Source of the DNA: Actinomycetota bacterium
GTDB lineage: Bacteria; Actinomycetota; Actinomycetes; Nanopelagicales; Nanopelagicaceae
NCBI GenBank assembly: GCA_014377015.1
Contig: JACMQL010000047.1
Coordinates: 17,105 to 81,104, forward strand
Direction: 5' to 3'
DNA: 64,000 bases
The translations under genes were made by a program, and so were the position numbers. Shown here one piece after another: positions 57,857 to 64,000 of this stretch; position 1 is the stretch's first letter, and each line of letters opens with the position of its first letter. The notes beneath the pieces were generated by a model that saw only the letters and a program-made list of their open reading frames with translations, was not told where the DNA came from and did no database searches.

Positions 57857-58971
57857 AATCTCGTGCTGTTCTTCTGAAGAATACCGTTACAACTCCGCCA
57901 TATGCCTCATCCGATGCTTGGGAAATCGTCGAAGTCGATCTTGCCGCACCGGGCAAAACCGAAGTGCTTGTACGAATTGAAGCGGCAGGTATTTGCCATT
58001 CTGACCTTTCGGTAATGAATGGAACTCGCCCTCGTCCCTATCCAATTGTGCTTGGGCACGAGTCCGCCGGAATTGTGGCGCATGTTGGATCTGAAGTTCA
58101 TAACCTCAAAGTTGGCGACCACGTAACTTCCATCTTCTTGCCGAGTTGTGGTGCGTGTTCGACCTGCCAGGCAGGCGTGCCTGCCAATTGCTCAGTCGCT
58201 GCGGCAGTGAATGCGCGGGGAGAAATGATGGAGGGCGGATCGCGCATCTCGTTGGATGGTCAGCCAATAAGTCACTACAACGGGGTCTCGTGTTTTAGCG
58301 AGTACGCGGTAATGGACGAACGATCCCTTGTGAAAATTCCTGAAGAAATTCCGTTTGACCTTGCGGCACTTTTTGGATGCGCACTACTTACTGGAATTGG
58401 TGCAGTGCGAAATTCGGCGCTCACAAAACCAGGTCAGTCGGTGGCAGTCTGGGGTCTGGGAGGAGTTGGGCTCTCGGCAATACTTGGAGCGGTTATTGCG
58501 CAGGCTTCTCCGATTATTGCCATTGATCCAATCGAGTTCAAGCGCCACCTTGCTCTCTCACTCGGGGCCGACATAGCGCTAGATCCGAGTGAGAATCTGC
58601 GCGACCACTTATCGCAAGGAGTAGAAGTTGCGATAGAGGCGGTGGGGCGCGCGAGTTCACTCAAAGCAGCTTATGAAGCCACCGCGCGAGGGGGAGTCAC
58701 GGTCACCGTCGGCTTGCCTCCCGCATCGGAACAACTTTCCATATCAGCGCTTTCACTTGTTGTGGATGTAAAAACGATTAAGGGTTCTTACGTTGGGTCT
58801 GCAAATCCGCGAGTGGATATTCCTGAATATGTGAAATTGTGGAGCGAAGGCAAACTTCCCGTCGAGCGCTTGCTTTCGCTGGCGCATCCGATGTCGAAGG
58901 TTGGCGAAGCAATGGATCTGCTTGATTCCGCGCAAGTAGTTCGTCAGGTAATTCATCCGCATGCGCTCTAG
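57853..58971 (+). CDS. Zinc-dependent alcohol dehydrogenase (MDR family)
   Basis: EAAGICHSDLSVMNG, LGHESAGIV, structural Zn CGACSTCQAGVPANC, AVWGLGGVGLSAILGA. Confidence 0.94.
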   Translation: MKSRAVLLKNTVTTPPYASSDAWEIVEVDLAAPGKTEVLVRIEAAGICHSDLSVMNGTRPRPYPIVLGHESAGIVAHVGSEVHNLKVGDHVTSIFLPSCGACSTCQAGVPANCSVAAAVNARGEMMEGGSRISLDGQPISHYNGVSCFSEYAVMDERSLVKIPEEIPFDLAALFGCALLTGIGAVRNSALTKPGQSVAVWGLGGVGLSAILGAVIAQASPIIAIDPIEFKRHLALSLGADIALDPSENLRDHLSQGVEVAIEAVGRASSLKAAYEATARGGVTVTVGLPPASEQLSISALSLVVDVKTIKGSYVGSANPRVDIPEYVKLWSEGKLPVERLLSLAHPMSKVGEAMDLLDSAQVVRQVIHPHAL

Positions 58972-59575
58972 AATTACAATCATGTCAAGATTATTTAGGT
59001 GCTCACTATCAATTGTTATGTTCATGGTGCTGTTTCCCGCTGCATCTGCGACACCAAAATATGTATTTCCGATTGAAGGGTGTTCTGTAAAATATGTGCG
59101 CGCTCATCATGATTATCCAGCCACAGATATTCTTGCCAAGGCAGGCTGTAAATTTGTTGCGGTCACGGCAGGAGTGGTTGATGAGGTGAGTCGAACCGAT
59201 AGTTGGAGTGGCAAAACCAATCTTCCTGACCAGCGCGGCGGTCGTTTCGTTTCGTTAATTGGCACTGATGGGGTGCGTTATTACGGATCTCATCTGCGCA
59301 AAGTGGCAGACGGTATTGCGCCCGGAGTCAACGTAAGCGCCGGACAACTCTTGGGATATGTCGGGTCTTCTGGCTCGGCGCGCGGTACATCGCCACACGT
59401 ACATTTCGGCATCTCTTGGCCCACGCCAGTCAGCGCTTGGTGGGTGCGAAGGGGTGAGGTTTACCCGTGGAAATATTTGGATGCTTGGAAGATTAGCAAG
59501 GATTTGTCACCGGTAAAAAGTGTTTCAGCGGTGCGGGCAAAGTTGGGTGAATTGCCAGCGGAGCCAAAGAAATGA
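58961..59575 (+). CDS. Secreted M23/LytM-like peptidase
   Basis: Signal peptide; HHDYPATDILAKAGCKFVAVTAGVV...YYGSHLRKVADGIAPGVNVSAGQLLGYVGSSGSARGTSPHVHFGI. Confidence 0.88.
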   Translation: MRSRITIMSRLFRCSLSIVMFMVLFPAASATPKYVFPIEGCSVKYVRAHHDYPATDILAKAGCKFVAVTAGVVDEVSRTDSWSGKTNLPDQRGGRFVSLIGTDGVRYYGSHLRKVADGIAPGVNVSAGQLLGYVGSSGSARGTSPHVHFGISWPTPVSAWWVRRGEVYPWKYLDAWKISKDLSPVKSVSAVRAKLGELPAEPKK

Positions 59576-60363
59576 GCACTTCACGCTTTAGTTTGCACGG
59601 CAAAGTAGCTGTGGTAACTGGGGGCAATGGCGGGATTGGACTCGGATGCGCGCTTGGTTTAGCCGAGGCGGGCGCCGACATTTCGATTTGGGCTAGAGAT
59701 ATTGCAAAGGGCGTAGCGGCGATTGCTGAGATTGAGGCCAGGGGAGGACGTGCAAAGTTTTACCAAGTTGATGTAACTGATCGGATTCAAATCGACGCAG
59801 CAGTACAAGACACCATTGCGGAATTTGATGGCATAGACATCTTGGTCGCGAACGCTGGCATGAATTTGCGAAAGCGCCCCGAGGATTTTTCGTTAGAAGA
59901 GATGCAACAAATGTGGAATGTGAATATTTCATCACCATTTGAGTGTGCGCAAGCGGTTTACGCGGAGATGAAGCGGCGCGGTGGCGGAAAGATAATCACC
60001 ATCGGTTCGGTTACAAGCGTTTTTGGTTTCGGAGTATCACCGGCTTACAGCGCTTCCAAAGGGGCGATTGTGCAACTTACTAAGAGTTTGGCTTCCGCGT
60101 GGGGTGCTGACAACATTCAAGTAAACTCAATTCTTCCCGGCTGGATCGAAACGGAGATGACTGTGCAGACGCGCGGCATTCCGGGGGTTAACGAGCAGAT
60201 TGCTTCGCGTACACCTGCAGGTCGATGGGGAACGCCGGACGATTTGGTGGGCGCTGCTATTTTTCTGAGTAGTCGCGCTTCAGATTATGTTACGGGCATA
60301 GCACTTCCCGTCGATGGCGGCTTTATCTCCACGCTTTTTCAAGTTGATCCGCCAACTGATTAA
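59572..60363 (+). CDS. SDR-family oxidoreductase (2-deoxy-D-gluconate 3-dehydrogenase-like)
   Basis: VAVVTGGNGGIGLGCALGLAEAGADISIWARD, VANAGMNLRK, YSASKGAIVQLTKSLASAWGADNIQVNSILPGW. Confidence 0.93.
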   Translation: MSTSRFSLHGKVAVVTGGNGGIGLGCALGLAEAGADISIWARDIAKGVAAIAEIEARGGRAKFYQVDVTDRIQIDAAVQDTIAEFDGIDILVANAGMNLRKRPEDFSLEEMQQMWNVNISSPFECAQAVYAEMKRRGGGKIITIGSVTSVFGFGVSPAYSASKGAIVQLTKSLASAWGADNIQVNSILPGWIETEMTVQTRGIPGVNEQIASRTPAGRWGTPDDLVGAAIFLSSRASDYVTGIALPVDGGFISTLFQVDPPTD

Positions 60364-60398
60364 TTTGCCCGCCAGCCGGTTGAAAAGCTTTCGGGCAT

Positions 60399-60434
60399 AA
60401 AAAATTCCCCAAGTTTCCTTGGGGAATTTTTTTT
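60399..60434. terminator. Intrinsic, probably bidirectional, terminator
   Basis: AAATTCCCCAAG-TTTC-CTTGGGGAATTT with flanking A and T tracts, between convergent SDR and csp genes. Confidence 0.92.
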
Positions 60435-60444
60435 TAGAAAGTGA

Positions 60445-60648
60445 TTAGTTAGCGTTTACGGCGTCGGCCTGTGGACCCTTTGGACCCTGGACAACCTCGA
60501 ACGAAACTGACTGACCCTCTTCAAGGGACTTGTAACCATTTCCTTGAATTGCTGAGTAGTGAACGAATACATCTTGTCCGCCACCGTCAACTGCAATGAA
60601 ACCGAAACCCTTTTCAGAGTTGAACCACTTAACTGTACCTGTTGCCAT
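60445..60648 (-). CDS. Cold-shock protein (CspA family)
   Basis: [70 protein letters not shown] track extends too far 5'. Confidence 0.97.
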   Translation of the reverse strand: MATGTVKWFNSEKGFGFIAVDGGGQDVFVHYSAIQGNGYKSLEEGQSVSFEVVQGPKGPQADAVNAN

Positions 60649-60970
60649 GTTTTGCTTTTCCTTCGATATGTGTGGGGTGAGCGAGAAATCCTCGTTCACC
60701 AGTCTTCCTCTTGCGCCAGCGATACCGAGTGCAACCTTTAGGCCATGAAACGGGTACTGATTAAGCGTCCGACTGGACATAAGGGTACTAGTTCACGGGC
60801 TGATTGCCTAAACCTTTCTGAGAAAAACATCAGTCTCAGGAAATTATGCGGTCATTACTAGCCAGTTTGACCCGAATTCACTAGCGCGCCAGGCCCTGGA
60901 AGTGTCAAAATAGGGAGCAACTCGTAACGGTGGACTGGGGAAGGTCGCGCCAACAGTTACGGGGAGTTAT

Positions 60971-61477
60971 ATGGAGCTTATTTCGCCACCTCAGAGAGGT
61001 TTTCCTCTCTCACGAGGTTATCTCGCCATTCACTCTGCCCCCTCGGCACTCTGCCGACATCTTGATTGGGCGCTGGTAAATCTCCTTGGACCTAGTGCGA
61101 CTCTGTCGTGGAGACCGCAACCGCTCCTGCCTGGGTCACATCGGGCAATCTGCGAATGGCGCGATAGAGAAGGCGCCGGGGCTGACCTGGCAAGCACGTT
61201 GAGAGGTTGGCACTACGTGCGATTTGAAATTCGCGAGGAGTCAGATAGAGAGAAAGTTTTGTATCGCTATACACCGAACCTCGGAATTCACAGAGCGGTC
61301 ATAGATGAATTGGGATCGGTCCTAATTTCTGAAAACCAAATTATGCACGCTCTCGCGCAACATGATGACGACATGCGAGAAACAATGGATAAGGCGCTTG
61401 GTACATCATGGGAACGTGAGTTGGATCAATTCCGTCGCGTTGACTTGGAGGCTATCTCACAGAGTCAGGCAATATAA
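60971..61477 (+). CDS. DUF3145-family protein
   Basis: RGYLAIHSAPSALCRHLDWALVNLLG...GWHYVRFEIREESD...RYTPNLGIHRAVIDELGSVLISENQIMHAL. Confidence 0.83.
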   Translation: MELISPPQRGFPLSRGYLAIHSAPSALCRHLDWALVNLLGPSATLSWRPQPLLPGSHRAICEWRDREGAGADLASTLRGWHYVRFEIREESDREKVLYRYTPNLGIHRAVIDELGSVLISENQIMHALAQHDDDMRETMDKALGTSWERELDQFRRVDLEAISQSQAI

Positions 61478-61507
61478 AAAAATCAGATCGGATATAGACT
61501 CGTTTGC

Positions 61508-62272
61508 ATGAGCGAACAAAACGAAAGTCCGATTATCACTATCGAAAGACGTAAAGCTGTCACCATCATTATTTCTGCGATTATTGTGTCTATTGCTCTC
61601 GCCGGCGGACTCATGAAAGTTGGATCTGGGTTCGCAGCACGTTCGACTGAGGGCATTATTGTGACAGGTTCTGCAAAAGTTGCAGCGGTTGCTGATAATG
61701 CAGTTTGGACTCTCAACGTACAAGAGTCTTCAGCCAAAGTTTCTGACGCAGTTGTCCGAGTCGGTAGTGGCGTTGCGGCGTTGACAAGATATCTGACAAG
61801 GGGCGGCGTGCCAGCCAACGCGATCACTCTCGGCGCAGTTTCTACCTATGCCAATCCAGAATACATCAACGGAAATGCAACCGGGCGAATACTTTCCTAC
61901 AACGCCGGAAGGGATGTGACGGTGCGCTCGAAGGATGTATCGCTGATTGCGAAGTTGAGTCAAGGAATCGGAGCGCTGTTGCAAACCGGCGTCAACGTTA
62001 ACAACTACGGTCCGGCGTATTACGTCTCAACACTTCCCACCCTACGACCACAATTACTAGAAGATGCCATGAAGGATGCCCAAGTGCGCGCAGTTGCATT
62101 GACTAAGGCAGTCGGCGGAACAATTGGGGCAGTGCTGAGTGTGCGAAGTGGACCGTTCCAGGTCACCACGCCTGATTCAACCATGACCTCCGATGCTGGT
62201 GCGTATGACACCAGCACAATCGAAAAGACCGTCACTGCAACGGTGAGTGTTACATTTAAAACTAAGCAGTAA
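61508..62272 (+). CDS. SIMPL (DUF541) domain protein
   Basis: TM anchor; EGIIVTGSAKVAAVADNAVWTLNVQESSAKVSDA...DVTVRSKDVSLIAKLSQGIG...KDAQVRAVALTKAVGGTIGAVLSVRS. Confidence 0.85.
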   Translation: MSEQNESPIITIERRKAVTIIISAIIVSIALAGGLMKVGSGFAARSTEGIIVTGSAKVAAVADNAVWTLNVQESSAKVSDAVVRVGSGVAALTRYLTRGGVPANAITLGAVSTYANPEYINGNATGRILSYNAGRDVTVRSKDVSLIAKLSQGIGALLQTGVNVNNYGPAYYVSTLPTLRPQLLEDAMKDAQVRAVALTKAVGGTIGAVLSVRSGPFQVTTPDSTMTSDAGAYDTSTIEKTVTATVSVTFKTKQ

Positions 62273-62276
62273 AAGC

Positions 62277-63674
62277 CTAGAGCGGTATGTTGCCGTGCGA
62301 ACCGCGTCGTTGTGGCGCGTTCGCAATGGCACGGGCTATGGCCCTCCTTGTCTGAGACGGATCGATAATTTCGTCAACGACGCCGATTTCAACTGCCTTT
62401 GCAACTCCTCCCGAAATTTGATCGTGCTCGGCTGCTAATTCAAGTTCCATAATTTCACGTTGCTCTTGCGGCAAGTTAGCAAGGAGGCGACGGTGCAGGA
62501 CTCGTACAGCCGCAACGGCGCCCATCACCGAGACTTCCGCGTTGGGCCATGCGAATACCTTCGTAGCACCGAGTGCTTGCGAGTTCATCGCGACGTATGC
62601 TCCGCCGTACGCTTTGCGGGTAATCAAGGTAATGCGCGGCACCACTGATTCTCCAAAGGCATGTAGTAATTTTGCGCCACGACGAACCGCGCCTTCCCAC
62701 TCTTGGCCAGCTCCTGGCAGAAATCCGGGGACGTCTACAACGACAATCAACGGAATTCCAAAGGAATCGCAGGTGCGAACAAAACGTGCGGCTTTTTCGG
62801 CCGCTGCCGAATCCAAGGCGGCGCCAAGATGTTGCGGATTATTCGCCACGATTCCCACCGTGCGACCCCCGAAGCGACCCAGCGTAGTTACGATGTTCTG
62901 CGCCCACATAGGTAGGAATTCAACGCTGGATTCATCATCAAGCAACGCGTGAATAAGTGGCTGCACTTCATACGCGCGGCGTTCTGGGCCAGGCACGAAA
63001 ACTGCCAGATCACGTTCGACGAGTTCGGTTGAGATTTCGCGTTGATCGGCGAAGAGTGAAGTTAGGTTGCGAATTGCGGTAAATGCCTCGTCTTCGGTGT
63101 GTGTGATGACATGTGCGACGCCGCTGTTTCGTCTGTGCGCATCAGGGCCACCAAGCTTTGCCATGTCGATGCTTTCACCTGTGACACTTTTTACAACGTC
63201 AGGTCCAGTCACGAATATTCGACCTTCAGGAGCTAAGACCACCACGTCAGTGAGGGCGGGTCCGTAGGCACCGCCACCGGCAGTTGGGCCGAGCACCAAG
63301 GAAAGTTGCGGGATCTTTCCACTTGCGCTGATCATCCATTGGAAAACTTCGCCAAAAGCGTTGAGGGACAAAACGCCATCGCGCAATCGAGCTCCACCGG
63401 AATGCCAGATGCCGATTACTGGTACTTGTAGTTCCATCGCGCGTTTGTATGCCGTGACAATCACGTGTGCACCTTCGGGGCCTAGCGCGCCACTTTGAAT
63501 CGTCGCATCGGAGGCGAACATTACAACTTGGTTGCCATCGATGACGCCAAGTCCGGCGAGCATTCCGGATTTGTCACGCGGGCTAATGAGTTGGAGAGAT
63601 CCAGAATCAACTAGACGATTCATTCTCAGTTCAGGATCGCGCGGATCCGCTACTTCAGCCATTACATTTCCCAA
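62277..63674 (-). CDS. Acyl-CoA carboxylase carboxyltransferase (AccD/PccB-type)
   Basis: GGGAYGPALTDVVVLAPEGRIFVTGPDVVKSVTGE, DVPGFLPGAGQEWEGAVRRGAKLLHAF, YGGAYVAMNS; next to fabF, so acetyl-CoA carboxylase is plausible. Confidence 0.92.
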   Translation of the reverse strand: MGNVMAEVADPRDPELRMNRLVDSGSLQLISPRDKSGMLAGLGVIDGNQVVMFASDATIQSGALGPEGAHVIVTAYKRAMELQVPVIGIWHSGGARLRDGVLSLNAFGEVFQWMISASGKIPQLSLVLGPTAGGGAYGPALTDVVVLAPEGRIFVTGPDVVKSVTGESIDMAKLGGPDAHRRNSGVAHVITHTEDEAFTAIRNLTSLFADQREISTELVERDLAVFVPGPERRAYEVQPLIHALLDDESSVEFLPMWAQNIVTTLGRFGGRTVGIVANNPQHLGAALDSAAAEKAARFVRTCDSFGIPLIVVVDVPGFLPGAGQEWEGAVRRGAKLLHAFGESVVPRITLITRKAYGGAYVAMNSQALGATKVFAWPNAEVSVMGAVAAVRVLHRRLLANLPQEQREIMELELAAEHDQISGGVAKAVEIGVVDEIIDPSQTRRAIARAIANAPQRRGSHGNIPL

Positions 63675-63684
63675 TCGAGTGAGA

Positions 63685-64000
63685 TCAGTATGAATTGAAA
63701 GCGAGGACTACGTTATGTCCGCCGAATCCGAATGAGTCGTTGAGAGCCGCGATATCGCCACTAGGTAGCGCCACAGGCTTGTCACGGACCACATTGATGG
63801 TGACGGCTGGATCTAAATTATCAATGTTGATTGATGGTGGGGCTAAGCGCGCTTGCAGTGCCTTTACGATGAAAACAGATTCAATTGCGCCAGCTCCACC
63901 AAGCAAGTGTCCGGTCATGGACTTCGTGGCTGAGACGGCCACCTGATCAACGTCCTTACCAAGTGCCAAGCGAAGCGCGTTGGCCTCTGCAACATCGCCA
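63685..64000 (-). CDS. fabF: Beta-ketoacyl-ACP synthase II, C-terminal part (truncated by window edge)
   Basis: VAVSATKSMTGHLLGGAGAIESVFIVKAL...LNDSFGFGGHNVVLAF. Confidence 0.93.
   Translation of the reverse strand, partial: GDVAEANALRLALGKDVDQVAVSATKSMTGHLLGGAGAIESVFIVKALQARLAPPSINIDNLDPAVTINVVRDKPVALPSGDIAALNDSFGFGGHNVVLAFNSY

Noticed and set aside
1-64000. CRISPR arrays, prophage or toxin-antitoxin/defence systems
   Set aside because: No regularly spaced repeat array, phage structural genes or defence-type domain set was recognised.

Overview
The window is a densely coded bacterial chromosome segment. It looks actinobacterial: it has a DUF3145-like protein, single-chain glycyl-tRNA synthetase next to dusB/dgt/dnaG, and a fabF-accD order. 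The lineage is an inference. Housekeeping blocks lie at the left end (glyS tail, dusB, dgt, dnaG, tRNA-Asn, HtrA-like protease, glpK/glpD, nnrD) and the right end (galU, csp, SIMPL protein, accD/pccB-like, fabF tail). Between them is a large accessory catabolic region, about 14.7-52.9 kb. It holds a Weimberg-like sugar-acid module (KdaD/FAH, 2-hydroxyacid dehydrogenase, IlvD/Edd dehydratase, SMP-30), a secreted pullulanase, an FAD/Fe-S D-lactate dehydrogenase-like protein, a DgoD-like dehydratase and an IclR regulator. After the regulator comes a long co-directional cluster of SBP_bac_5 ABC transporter, SDRs, aldose-epimerase-like, DapA-like, DUF1684, M20, Gfo/Idh/MocA, class V aminotransferase and prpBCD genes. 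A second compact enolase/SMP-30/epimerase/SDR module follows a tRNA-Met(CAT). The best candidates for something undescribed are: (1) a SpoIIE-phosphatase/RsbW-like/STAS partner-switch cassette, overlapping at its junctions, joined to a BcsA-like GT2 with a ~150-aa helical insertion and no evident PilZ domain, divergent from galU; (2) the IclR-flanked catabolic cluster with a perfect 9-3-9 palindrome repeated imperfectly before the transporter operon; (3) the paralogous SDR/epimerase-like gene pairs. No CRISPR array, transposase, integrase or rRNA was recognised. All assignments come from reading the translations; no searches were run.
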